Shown here piece after piece: positions 36,658-45,768 of a DNA stretch of 57,129 nucleotides (within the stretch, counting starts at the first letter, position 1; each line of letters starts with the position of its first letter). The notes below the pieces were generated by a model. The model ran no database searches and was not told the DNA's origin. It was given only the letters and a program-made list of their open reading frames with translations. Both the position numbers and the translations under genes were made by a program. Origin of the DNA: Desulfobacula sp. (lineage in GTDB: Bacteria; Desulfobacterota; Desulfobacteria; Desulfobacterales; Desulfobacteraceae); the NCBI GenBank assembly GCA_013792075.1, contig VMSR01000077.1, forward strand, positions 1-57,129, read 5' to 3'.

Positions 36658-39186
36658 ATGAAATCCAAGACCCTTAAAAAAATGCTGCTCCTGGCCCTGA
36701 TCGCAGGGCTGGTCACCTTGTTTTTTGTGCTGGGGCTCCAGAAATACCTGACCCTGGAATTTATAAAAGACTCCAGGGACAGGTTCCAGGAGATGTATAC
36801 CCAGCGTCCCTTTTTTATCATCAGCAGCTTTCTGGCCGTTTATATACCAGCCATTGCCCTGAACCTGCCGGGAGCCGCCATCCTGGGACTTGGGGCAGGT
36901 GCCCTGTTCGGGGCCCTGCCCGGAACTTTGATCATTTCCTTTGCCTCCACCATCGGGGCGACCCTGGCCTGTCTTTTGTCCCGGTATCTTTTGCGCGACT
37001 GGATCCAGAAAAAATTTTCAGACCGCCTGGAGCGGATCAACAACGGCATCCAAGAGGAAGGGGCTTTTTACCTGTTTTCCATGCGCCTGATCCCGGTGAT
37101 TCCATTTTTTGTGATCAACATGGCCATGGGGCTGACCCCCATGCGGCTGCGGACCTTTTATTGGGTATCCCAGCTGGGCATGCTGCCCGGAACCTTTATC
37201 TATGTGAATGCCGGCAGCCAGATCGCCCGTATCGATTCCCTGGCAGGGATCATCTCTCCAGGCCTCATCGGGTCCCTGGCCCTGCTGGGACTTTTTCCCC
37301 TGGTGACAAAAAAATTGCTGAACGCCTTCCAGAACCGTTCGGGCAAAGGAAAGACGCCTGCAGCACAGGGAGCAAGTACCAATTGCCCGGAATTTTCCCA
37401 ATCGGAGTTTACCCGATCTGAATTTACCCGATCTGAATTTATCCGGGCCCTTGAGCAGATGCAGACATCCTGCACAGACTGCGGGGCCTGCAAAAGTCAA
37501 TGCGCCTTTCTTGAGAGTTACGGCACCCCCAAACAGCTTTTGGAATCCTTTGACATGACCCGGGACGCAGGCCAGGCAAAGGCCTTTGAATGCAGCCTGT
37601 GCAACCTGTGTTCTGCGGTCTGCCCTGAACAACTGGATCCCGGCCGCCTGTTTTTTCTGGCCCGGAAACAGGCCATGGCAACCGGAAGGAAGGACCTGTC
37701 CAAGTACAAGGGGATCCTCTCCTATGAACAAAAGGGCAGCTCTCCTTTGTTTTCCTGGTACGGCCTGCCCCATGGATGTGACACCATCTTCTTCCCGGGC
37801 TGCACCCTGCCCGGCACACGGCCTGAAACCACCTGGAAGATGTTCCGGCACCTGCAGACCCTTGTACCCTCCCTGGGTATTGTCCTGGACTGCTGTACCA
37901 AAATCAGCCATGACCTGGGCCGGCAGGACCACTTTGACTTCATGTTTTCTGAAATGCTGGCCTATCTGAAAAAAAACCATATTAAAAACGTCTGGGTGGC
38001 CTGCCCCAACTGCTACAAGATTTTTGCATCCCATGGAAAGGGGCTCCAGGTGACAACCGTGTACGAAATCATGGACGGTCACGACCTGCCCAAACAAGCT
38101 GTGGGAAAGGGAGAACTTGTGGTACACGACCCCTGCCCCCTGCGCCTGAACACAGCAGCCCAAACAGCAGTCCGCAGTCTGGTGGACCGGATGGGCATGG
38201 CCGAGACCCAGATGCACCACCAGGGAAGGCAGACCCTCTGCTGCGGCGAGGGCGGCAGTGTGGGATGTGTACGGCCGGACCTGGCCAAAACATGGGGACG
38301 GGTCCGGCAAAAAGAGGCCAAGGGCAGCCACATGGTGACCTATTGCGCCGGCTGTGCCGGATTCCTCAACCGGGTCACCCCCACACTTCACCTGGCCGAC
38401 CTGATCTTTGATACGAAGAAAAGCCTTGATGGCGGGCCAAGGGTGGCCTCTGCCCCCTTTACCTATCTTCACCGCATACGGCTCAAACACCAATTTAAAA
38501 AAACCATTCTACCGGTGGTCCAGCGGGTCCGGAACTGCGACCCCAAAATCTTGGCCCGGCAAAGAAAAGATGAGTGCACTCTGGAAGACTGTACCGCTTC
38601 CCTGGGCCGTAAGGGCCTGGTCCTGGGAGGGGTTTTTTGCCTGAGCATCGGTCTTTTTTTCCTGGCCCGGCATTTGATGTACCTGCTGGATGCCTATGTG
38701 TACACAGCGGAATTCCATGCCATGTTCATAAAAAACAATTTGATAGCCGCCAACGCAGCCCTTTTCGCAGAGTATTTTAAGGCCCTGGGGCCTTTGGGCA
38801 GCATTCCCAACCTGGTGGCCGGTGCTGTTTTGGAAGGTGTGGCCGGTTTCTGGCACCGCTCCATTCTCTATGCCGGCATGAACCAGGCCTTTGGCCCAGG
38901 AGTGGGCTCATTGATTTCCCTGGCAGGTTTCTGCACCGCAGGTCTTATTTTCTACGGCCTGGGCCGGTTCTTTCTGGGAGATATTTTACCTTTGTTCCGT
39001 AAAACAAAGGCGCCGCTTTCAGGAAAAATAGGACCTGCTTTGGCCGTCATGCTGGTGATTCCCCATATTCCCGTGGCCCTGCCGGCCATACTGGGGGCCG
39101 TCACCCGGATCCGGCTTAAAACCATCACCCTGATTCTGGTATCTGCCCTGCTGGTACGGGTCATCCTTTTAAGTTTCTTGACCTGA
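36658..39186 (+). CDS. VTT (TVP38) - ferredoxin - CCG - VTT membrane redox fusion
   Basis: An 842-aa protein. From the N-terminus it has a VTT/TVP38-TMEM64 membrane domain (about 10-225), a flexible linker with a threefold SEFTR repeat, a two-cluster ferredoxin segment (CTDCGACKSQC and CSLCNLCSAVC), and two CCG domains (FFPGCTLPGTR...LDCCTK and HDPCPLRLN...LCCGEGG...YCAGCAG) as in GlpC/HdrD. A second membrane domain, also VTT-like, fills the last 190 residues. It would pass electrons in or near the membrane. The chosen start has AGAGG six bases upstream; an ATG at 36634 overlapping the MerB stop is the alternative. Confidence 0.85.
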   Translation: MKSKTLKKMLLLALIAGLVTLFFVLGLQKYLTLEFIKDSRDRFQEMYTQRPFFIISSFLAVYIPAIALNLPGAAILGLGAGALFGALPGTLIISFASTIGATLACLLSRYLLRDWIQKKFSDRLERINNGIQEEGAFYLFSMRLIPVIPFFVINMAMGLTPMRLRTFYWVSQLGMLPGTFIYVNAGSQIARIDSLAGIISPGLIGSLALLGLFPLVTKKLLNAFQNRSGKGKTPAAQGASTNCPEFSQSEFTRSEFTRSEFIRALEQMQTSCTDCGACKSQCAFLESYGTPKQLLESFDMTRDAGQAKAFECSLCNLCSAVCPEQLDPGRLFFLARKQAMATGRKDLSKYKGILSYEQKGSSPLFSWYGLPHGCDTIFFPGCTLPGTRPETTWKMFRHLQTLVPSLGIVLDCCTKISHDLGRQDHFDFMFSEMLAYLKKNHIKNVWVACPNCYKIFASHGKGLQVTTVYEIMDGHDLPKQAVGKGELVVHDPCPLRLNTAAQTAVRSLVDRMGMAETQMHHQGRQTLCCGEGGSVGCVRPDLAKTWGRVRQKEAKGSHMVTYCAGCAGFLNRVTPTLHLADLIFDTKKSLDGGPRVASAPFTYLHRIRLKHQFKKTILPVVQRVRNCDPKILARQRKDECTLEDCTASLGRKGLVLGGVFCLSIGLFFLARHLMYLLDAYVYTAEFHAMFIKNNLIAANAALFAEYFKALGPLGSIPNLVAGAVLEGVAGFWHRSILYAGMNQAFGPGVGSLISLAGFCTAGLIFYGLGRFFLGDILPLFRKTKAPLSGKIGPALAVMLVIPHIPVALPAILGAVTRIRLKTITLILVSALLVRVILLSFLT
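37401..37445 (+). repeat. 15-bp in-frame tandem repeat, three copies
   Basis: Three near-identical 15-base units (around TCTGAATTTACCCGA) encode SEF-TR/IR repeats in the linker between the membrane and ferredoxin domains. Copy number may vary between strains. Confidence 0.7.
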
Positions 39187-39261
39187 TCCGGGCGGTATCC
39201 AAATGGAACCCTTTTTTTTGATACTTTTTACCAGATGATGACCGAACAAAGGAGACAACAA

Positions 39262-40134
39262 ATGAACGAGAACAAAAAAAACGATTGCGGCTGCGGCTGC
39301 TGTGGCAAAACCCCCAAGGAGGTACTTTTGGGCGGAAAAACAGGTGCAAGGGATATTTTAGAACCCGGCATGACCCGGGCCTCTTTTTTTAAAACCCTGG
39401 CAGCCGGAGCCTTAGGGCTTTCAACCCTGACGGCCCTTTCCGGAAAAGCACAGGCCTCCTCCGGCCAGACCCTGGTCCAAGGGGATGGGGACGTGATGAT
39501 CGTTGACCAGACCAACCGGGAGGTCCGCATATCCGCCACAGTGACCAAGGATGTGAGCAAACCCTCTGTGGCAGACTGGGGCCGGCGTTTCCAGGCATTT
39601 TTCGGTACCAGGGGCGGCAAGATGGAAGCCTTTTTTGTCTTTACCACCGGGGTTTCCCGAATGGAGATCAACAAGGCGGTCCAGCAGATCGGCATCCGCT
39701 CCCTGCGCCAGATTCCCATGGATGAAGTGGAACAGCGCCGCGGCCTGAAAGCCACCACCACAACGGCAGACTATCTGAACGGTGATCCGGTCATCTGCAC
39801 GATCCGTTTTGAAAATAAGGGCAAGATCGTGGAAGGGGCCATGGAAGATTTTATCATGGAAAAAATCATGGTGGACGGGGCAGAGGTGATCAAGCCCTAT
39901 ACTCCCCATTTCATCTACCACGGCACAGGCGAGGCCATCAATTTCCCGTCGGGCTGCATTGTCTGCCCTTCGGACTGTAACGGCGGCATTATCACGGACA
40001 ATGTCATGCCCCTGAAAACCACGGTCAATTATTACAAGATCAACTGGGATGTGATGCCGGCGGTCGGCTCAAAGGTGGAAGTGGTTCTCAAATCCATCTA
40101 CGGCCCTGAGCCGGGCGCCACCCTGAAATCCTGA
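39262..40134 (+). CDS. Exported cysteine-rich YdjY-like protein
   Basis: A 290-aa protein. The cytoplasmic N-terminus is cysteine-rich (DCGCGCCGKTPKE), then a hydrophobic segment follows (about residues 42-65, FKTLAAGALGLSTLTALSG) like a late signal sequence or anchor. The rest resembles the YdjY domain with AFFVFTTGVSRMEINKAV and ends with a pair of cysteines in GCIVCPSDC. Function of YdjY proteins is unclear, though they often sit near Fe-S or redox genes. AAAGGAG stands seven bases before 39262; the ATG at 39235 lacks one. It is third in the operon behind the MerB-like and redox fusion genes. Confidence 0.72.
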   Translation: MNENKKNDCGCGCCGKTPKEVLLGGKTGARDILEPGMTRASFFKTLAAGALGLSTLTALSGKAQASSGQTLVQGDGDVMIVDQTNREVRISATVTKDVSKPSVADWGRRFQAFFGTRGGKMEAFFVFTTGVSRMEINKAVQQIGIRSLRQIPMDEVEQRRGLKATTTTADYLNGDPVICTIRFENKGKIVEGAMEDFIMEKIMVDGAEVIKPYTPHFIYHGTGEAINFPSGCIVCPSDCNGGIITDNVMPLKTTVNYYKINWDVMPAVGSKVEVVLKSIYGPEPGATLKS

Positions 40135-40145
40135 TCTGCTGGAAA

Positions 40146-40180
40146 ATACAGGTGCAACGGCATAGCTGTTGCACCTGTAT
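40146..40180. terminator. 13-bp perfect hairpin between convergent genes
   Basis: ATACAGGTGCAAC pairs perfectly with GTTGCACCTGTAT around a 9-base loop. On the minus strand a short T-run (TTTT) follows, so it probably ends the helicase transcript and blocks readthrough from the plus-strand operon. Confidence 0.75.
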
Positions 40181-40182
40181 CT

Positions 40183-43122
40183 TCAGGAAAGGTGGAGGCT
40201 TTTTATTAACTCGTGGGCGATAGTGCTACTTGAAAGACGCATGATGCTTTCTTCAGAATATCCGAAACTCAACAAATTAATACTGCCATACCAGGTTGTT
40301 TTCTGATCAATAATGGCAAATTTCTGATGAATATTTGATTTGAACACAACTTGAACTCCGGCTCCCTTTAATAAGGTAAAAATCGCTTCCAATGATAATT
40401 TCTTATCTTCTTTAAAATCTTCAACAGGCCTTGTCATAATTGTTATTCTGACCTGTTTTTTTAAAAGCATATCAAAATGGGGCATCATTTGGATCACGCG
40501 TTTTTTTGTTATAAAAGGACTGACAATCAGCACCTGCGTTAATGCATTCTCAATGTCCGTCAAATACACCGCAAAGAAACTGTGTTTATCAAAAATAATA
40601 TCTGTCGGCATATCAGGGACATTTCCCGCCTTAACCTTGTAACCAATAGATGCATACCCTTTCAGTCTCTTCCCATACATATTTTCAAGCATTCTGACAT
40701 GAATATCGACATAATCATATATTTGAACATCCTTTTTGTCCTCATACAAACGGTGCAGTCTGCCGGCATATTGCTGCAATGTCCCTTTCCAGGAAATCGG
40801 CATGGCCAAAAACAAAGTATCAAGGCGGGGTTCATCAAATCCCTCTCCAATGAAGCTGCCGGTTGAAACCAAAACAAACGGCTTTTTCAAAGGGATTGAA
40901 GATATTTTTTCCAGCACTTGAGCTGTTTTCTTGGCTCCCATTCCGCCTGTCAGACTTATGACATCAGGGATACTTTTGATAAGGATTTCGCTCAATGAAT
41001 TCACATGGGACACACGTCCGGTCAGAACCAATGAATTTCTGCCCTTTTCATAACATGCCACAATATCATCGACAATTAATTGATTTCGGATATCATCTGA
41101 TACGAGTTCCGATTTGATTTCTTGAATTGATAACTCTTCTTTATTTTTGTTCAGTCCTGTTTTAAAACAAGTGAACCGCGGAATCAAATAGTGGGCAAAA
41201 GGCCTTATTTCTGCCTGTTTTTTTGCATCCACAAGAAACCTTACCGGACCACAATAAAAAAAGATGATCGGGTGATGCCCGTCTTGCCGATAAGGCGTTG
41301 CCGTTAATCCATAAATATATCTGGCGGTCGCATTCTTTAGAATTTGTTCAAAACTGACTGCCGGAACATGATGGCACTCATCAACAATAATCATTCCATA
41401 ATTTTTTATACAATCTTTTACGACACCACCTGTACTCAAGGATTGCATAATCGCGATATCCACTATGCCACTTAGATTGTCTTTCCCAGCCCCCAACCGG
41501 CCGATTACATTTAATTGTTTTTTTCTGCCTCTTTTCTTTGGTAAATCAGGAAGTGTTTCATGAATCAAAAGGAATTGGGACAATCGTTCAACCCACTGGG
41601 ATAACAACTGTTGCCGGTGTACCAATATAAGCGTATTCACCTTTCTTAAACTGATCAACCTTGCCCCGATAACCGTTTTTCCGAAAGCGGTTGTAGCCGA
41701 CAACACACCATTATACTGTTCCATAAGTGCGTCAACGGCATCCTGTTGCTCCTGCCGGAGGACACCGCTAAATTCGATATTGATGGGCCGACCCGAATTT
41801 GTTTCATCGACCTGATTCAACTTCACGTTATAGCCTTTGATCAAGTTGATTACATCCTCTTCACACCCACGGGGCAACGCCAAAAAGGCATCAAAATCCT
41901 CAGAACAGGAAATAACCCTCGGTTTATTAAAAGTGGGCATTCTCATCGCCTGACTTCTATAAAAATCCGGATTTTTAAAGGCTGCAAACCGTTTCAGGAT
42001 ATTTAATGCTTTTTGCGTCAATCCGGATTTTTTAATATACAACATCCCGGATTTGGTAATTTCAATCGTTTTTGGAAAATCCTGAAGCGCTAACTTTATC
42101 TCCTTTTTGATCCATGGTTTGTTGACACTTACTGCCTCATCCTTCAGCATTCCCAGCTCATTTTCTTTGCCGAACTTTGTTGTGAAGGATATCAACTCTT
42201 TTTCTGTCAACTTTTGAATATCGCATAGATATTTCCATTGATCTTTATAGGCGCCATACACTTCATCAACAAAGAGACTGTTTTCATTTTTTCTTGAAGC
42301 CTTCTGCAATGGTAAAGCAATAAGATTTCCAAAACCGCCTTTTGGCATTGTATCCTGATTGGGGAATAATCTGTCATAGGATTCAAACGAAATCGTATGT
42401 CTTTTTTCCATTGAATATGTCAGCAATGATGTTCCAAATCTTCTCGCCAATGACGCAGAAATCTCCTCTTTGAAGAAAAACCACACATGACCCCCATTCC
42501 CGGATCTGGATCGTTCAACTGCTACAGGAATTCCGATCTGCGTGCATATCTCTCTTATGACAGAAATATCTTTTTCCCAGCCCTCATTATCAAAATCAAT
42601 GGCCAAAAAACAACAGGTTTCATCCAGGCGCATCGGATAGATTCCGATGACGATCTCGCCTTGAAGATGTTTTTCAATCATTGCTTCATTTAATGCAGAG
42701 TATAATTTTTTGTTGCACTTGGAACATTTAATTCTGGGTTTCTTACACACGCTGGGTATCCACTCATTCAAGCATACCGGGCTGTATCCGGATTGTCCCT
42801 TTTTATTTTGCCATCTTTTGGCATATACATCGCTCCGGCCTTTAAACAGGGACATGAAAAGGGCTATCTTATCTTCTTTTACAGAATAATGATTAACCGA
42901 TTTACCGCAGAAGGAATCGGTCTCTATGAATTCTTCTTTAAACTGCTTATCAGGTTCTGTTTCCCAGGTATCTTGGAATAACGAATCTTGCGTTTGAAAT
43001 TCCTTTGAACGAGATTCTAACGCACCAGATTCAAATTTTTTAATCTTTGCTTTCAGACACTGATTTTCTTCAAGCAGGTTTAAATATTTTTTATATAATT
43101 CGTCATATGAAAGATGATTCAT
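40183..43122 (-). CDS. TOTE-type primase - SF2 helicase - PLD nuclease protein
   Basis: A 979-aa protein. After a coiled coil (5-35) comes a zinc-binding stretch (Cys126, Cys133/Cys136) and an archaeo-eukaryotic primase domain of the kind found in TOTE conflict systems: AIDFDNE (174-180) gives the metal aspartates and SGNGGHVWFFF (207-217) the histidine. A superfamily 2 helicase follows, with TTAFGKT (476-482), DECHH (581-585) and TATP (607-610). The C-terminus is a phospholipase D-type nuclease with one HxKx4D motif (HQKFAIID). The order fits a DNA-targeting defence protein. It lies 40 bases downstream of a restriction-modification pair on the same strand. Confidence 0.88.
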   Translation of the reverse strand: MNHLSYDELYKKYLNLLEENQCLKAKIKKFESGALESRSKEFQTQDSLFQDTWETEPDKQFKEEFIETDSFCGKSVNHYSVKEDKIALFMSLFKGRSDVYAKRWQNKKGQSGYSPVCLNEWIPSVCKKPRIKCSKCNKKLYSALNEAMIEKHLQGEIVIGIYPMRLDETCCFLAIDFDNEGWEKDISVIREICTQIGIPVAVERSRSGNGGHVWFFFKEEISASLARRFGTSLLTYSMEKRHTISFESYDRLFPNQDTMPKGGFGNLIALPLQKASRKNENSLFVDEVYGAYKDQWKYLCDIQKLTEKELISFTTKFGKENELGMLKDEAVSVNKPWIKKEIKLALQDFPKTIEITKSGMLYIKKSGLTQKALNILKRFAAFKNPDFYRSQAMRMPTFNKPRVISCSEDFDAFLALPRGCEEDVINLIKGYNVKLNQVDETNSGRPINIEFSGVLRQEQQDAVDALMEQYNGVLSATTAFGKTVIGARLISLRKVNTLILVHRQQLLSQWVERLSQFLLIHETLPDLPKKRGRKKQLNVIGRLGAGKDNLSGIVDIAIMQSLSTGGVVKDCIKNYGMIIVDECHHVPAVSFEQILKNATARYIYGLTATPYRQDGHHPIIFFYCGPVRFLVDAKKQAEIRPFAHYLIPRFTCFKTGLNKNKEELSIQEIKSELVSDDIRNQLIVDDIVACYEKGRNSLVLTGRVSHVNSLSEILIKSIPDVISLTGGMGAKKTAQVLEKISSIPLKKPFVLVSTGSFIGEGFDEPRLDTLFLAMPISWKGTLQQYAGRLHRLYEDKKDVQIYDYVDIHVRMLENMYGKRLKGYASIGYKVKAGNVPDMPTDIIFDKHSFFAVYLTDIENALTQVLIVSPFITKKRVIQMMPHFDMLLKKQVRITIMTRPVEDFKEDKKLSLEAIFTLLKGAGVQVVFKSNIHQKFAIIDQKTTWYGSINLLSFGYSEESIMRLSSSTIAHELIKSLHLS

Positions 43123-43163
43123 ACCCTCACATCATACGGAAATATCACATAAAATATTATAAA

Positions 43164-43886
43164 TCATGACTTCATCTTGGCAAAAGCCATGGCATGAGCA
43201 CTCAGAGAGATTGCAAAATTTTTAAAATTCACTTCTGCATTAGGTTCGGAGTATCCTCCATTCAGACCAGTATCCTTGCCGGATAAGAGTAAACATGTCG
43301 CATCATATAGGCGTTCACGGACCAAATGCTCGCAGAACAATTCATAACGCACAGCATATGATGCGTCTTTGAATTTTTCAAAGACTTTAAAGTGTGGTGC
43401 GAACACGCGCACAGGTGATTTCGATTGGGGCGCATCTTCCAGCAGCATTAACCAACCCAACCATGGCTTTTGAGATGGTTTAAATGCGCCCTCTCTATAT
43501 GCTGTCCATATATCGGTGGCACTTCCCAAAGCTTCCTCAACACGGTTGTTGAAGTTGTTACCAAAGGAAGGCCCAACATGGGATTTCAGTTCGATACTTG
43601 CCAATAGCTCACCATCGGCAACAACAACTAAATCCCACTTTTTAGTAGGTCTGAAATAGCCCGGCAAAACAGTTTTCTTTTTAAAGATTGTGTGATCTGG
43701 TAATCCGGCATCTTCAAGAATTGATCCAAGAAGATGAATGAAACCATCAAGTTGTGCCCCGCCTGTTACAGCAGTTCTAGTGCCAGCATCTCGTTTGCCA
43801 GTAATCGAACCTTGGCTCTCATCCTGTTTAAGTCTAATTCTCCAAAAATGCTGTACCGCTTCTGCTACTTGATCTGAATAATTCAT
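43164..43886 (-). CDS. PaeR7I/XhoI-type type II restriction endonuclease
   Basis: A 240-aa enzyme of the PaeR7I family, whose studied members cut at CTCGAG. The PD-(D/E)xK site is visible as Asp85 in KKWDLVVV and Glu99/Lys101 in SIELKSH. Size matches the family. It begins one base after the methyltransferase stop, so the pair is translated together and the cognate modification enzyme is made first. The site it cuts is inferred from the family only. Confidence 0.9.
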   Translation of the reverse strand: MNYSDQVAEAVQHFWRIRLKQDESQGSITGKRDAGTRTAVTGGAQLDGFIHLLGSILEDAGLPDHTIFKKKTVLPGYFRPTKKWDLVVVADGELLASIELKSHVGPSFGNNFNNRVEEALGSATDIWTAYREGAFKPSQKPWLGWLMLLEDAPQSKSPVRVFAPHFKVFEKFKDASYAVRYELFCEHLVRERLYDATCLLLSGKDTGLNGGYSEPNAEVNFKNFAISLSAHAMAFAKMKS

Positions 43887-43887
43887 A

Positions 43888-44871
43888 TCATTTTGTTTTG
43901 ATTGTCTTGTTAATTTTCGTTTGTGAAAATAAAGAATCTGTAGCCTTATGTATTCTCTTTCCAGCTAATTCAAAATAATGCGGATCAAGTTCTACACCTA
44001 TGCTATTTCTTCCCCATTTTGCAGCAGCAACCGTTGTTGTGCCTGTACCCATGAATGGATCAAACACTGTATCACCAACAAAACTGAACATTCGTATCAA
44101 ACGTTCTGCGAGTTCTTCCGGGTATGGCGCTGGATGATTGCGGGTAGATGCCCCCGTAACGCCTGACCATATGGATTTAAACCAGTTTTTATGATTTTCA
44201 TCAGATATAATGGAAAGTACTCGCGTATCAACAGAGGCGTTTCTATACCCCCCATGCTTCCGTTCCATCAAAATGTATTCAATATCATTTTTAATAACCC
44301 CATTTGGTTCGTATGGCTTGCCAAGGAACCCAGCACCATTACCATTGGCTTCATACGTGGCATTGGCAATCTTGTACCATATGATGGGTGAAAGGTTATC
44401 ATATCCTATTTGCCTGCACCGTTCCTGAATTGATGCGTGAAGCGGAACAACGGTATGCCTTCCTTTATTGTTTCTTCTCGAAAGACACACATCACCAACA
44501 ACACAGACCAGTCTTCCTCCAGGAACCAATATTCGATGGCAGTGTTTCCAAACCTTATCAAGTTCTTTTAAAAAACGGTCATAATCTTCAATATCCCCCA
44601 ACTGACCTTCATGATCTCTATATTTTTTTAGTGTCCAATATGGAGGAGAGGTGACCACTAAATGGATAGATTTATCAGGGATAAAAGACAGTTTACGGGA
44701 ATCTGCCTGAAACAAATCGTGCTGTGAGGGAATCTGCCGAACTACCGACTCAATTTGCTTTATTATGGTTTTGTCCTTAGCCATTCGAGGAATATCCGTT
44801 TGTGGATTTTCCAGATTGCGAAGTGCTTCAGGCAAAAAAACTGAATAATTTTGTTTTATAGGCATTAGCAT
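43888..44871 (-). CDS. Site-specific DNA methyltransferase (cognate of PaeR7I-type enzyme)
   Basis: A 327-aa amino-methyltransferase of the N4-cytosine/N6-adenine type. The catalytic motif IV is TSPPYW (74-79) and the AdoMet-binding motif lies near the C-terminus (DPFMGTGTTT, then GVELDPHYFELA), an order that corresponds to the beta class. It protects host DNA from the adjacent nuclease. Two further ATG codons lie near the start; none has a strong Shine-Dalgarno. More AT-rich than the acsE-like gene beside it, in line with acquisition by transfer. Confidence 0.9.
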   Translation of the reverse strand: MLMPIKQNYSVFLPEALRNLENPQTDIPRMAKDKTIIKQIESVVRQIPSQHDLFQADSRKLSFIPDKSIHLVVTSPPYWTLKKYRDHEGQLGDIEDYDRFLKELDKVWKHCHRILVPGGRLVCVVGDVCLSRRNNKGRHTVVPLHASIQERCRQIGYDNLSPIIWYKIANATYEANGNGAGFLGKPYEPNGVIKNDIEYILMERKHGGYRNASVDTRVLSIISDENHKNWFKSIWSGVTGASTRNHPAPYPEELAERLIRMFSFVGDTVFDPFMGTGTTTVAAAKWGRNSIGVELDPHYFELAGKRIHKATDSLFSQTKINKTIKTK

Positions 44872-44971
44872 AATGCTTTATTTATACAGGGTTTTCAAAA
44901 AAAATCTATATTCATCTTTAACCCTCTCAATGAGAATTTTATTTATTGTACGCCTCAATTGCGCTGTTCTT

Positions 44972-45763
44972 TTATGGAAGAGACTCCCAGGAGAAAATCT
45001 CTCCCCGGGTCAGCATCGTGGCTGCCAGGGCTGCATCCCTTGTAAGGGGATTTAAAATATCCAGCATCAGATAGTCCAGGCCGGCTGCGGCCAGCATGGA
45101 AAGAAAGCTTGCCTCCACCAGCGTCTTCCGGGAGGGGTCTGCAGCTCCTGTTGTCAGATTGGAAAGCCCTGCAATGGTCCGCACCGGAAATCCCAGAAGC
45201 TCGGGCAGCAGAAAAATGGTTTTTAACAGCTCTCTGGCCCTGAAAAGTCCGTCATCCCAGGACAGGGGCGGCACCACCGGATCAATGATCAGCCGCTCCT
45301 TTGCCACCCCGGCTTCTTCAACCCGGGCCAGCAATTCCAGAGCGATCCCGCACCGCTCGCTGCTGTCCTTGGGGACCCGGCTGTCCGGATAGAGCAAAAA
45401 CCCAATAAGGTCGACATCGAATTTTTTGGCCAGGGGCAGAATCGCTGCAAGCTTTGAACGCTCCAGGGAAATCCCGTTGATAATGGTTTTGTTTCGGGCG
45501 GCTGCAAGCCCGGCTGCCATGGCCAGGGGATTTGTGGTGTCGATGAGAAGGGGAAGGTCTGTGACCTGCTCAATGGTCCTGACCAAAAAGACCATGTCCT
45601 CTTCACACGCCTTGCCCAAAGGGCCGGTGTTGACATCAATGGCATGGGCCCCATTTCTGACACAGGCTTGCGCAAGGGCTGCAATGCCAGCCGGGTCCTT
45701 TTTTCTCAGCCCTTCCCGGACAATGAATTTTGTAATCCGGATATTGTCTGCAACCAGTTTCAT
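44972..45763 (-). CDS. Methyltetrahydrofolate:corrinoid methyltransferase (AcsE-like)
   Basis: A 263-aa pterin-binding TIM barrel. DVNTGP near residue 43, LIDTTNP, the ISLER strand and GLSNLTTGA match AcsE and MetH-type methyl-H4folate methyltransferases. In the Wood-Ljungdahl pathway AcsE passes the methyl group to the corrinoid Fe-S protein; complete-oxidising sulfate reducers run this in reverse. No other acs or cdh genes are adjacent. It begins five bases after argR and so shares its transcript, an unusual pairing. GAGG stands ten bases before the start. Confidence 0.85.
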   Translation of the reverse strand: MKLVADNIRITKFIVREGLRKKDPAGIAALAQACVRNGAHAIDVNTGPLGKACEEDMVFLVRTIEQVTDLPLLIDTTNPLAMAAGLAAARNKTIINGISLERSKLAAILPLAKKFDVDLIGFLLYPDSRVPKDSSERCGIALELLARVEEAGVAKERLIIDPVVPPLSWDDGLFRARELLKTIFLLPELLGFPVRTIAGLSNLTTGAADPSRKTLVEASFLSMLAAAGLDYLMLDILNPLTRDAALAATMLTRGEIFSWESLP

Positions 45764-45768
45764 GGATT

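Noticed and set aside
37018-38493. Long minus-strand open frame (491 aa) opposite the redox fusion gene
   Set aside because: It is a shadow of a GC-rich gene; it lacks a ribosome binding site and any family motif, and the plus-strand protein has clear Fe-S motifs throughout.
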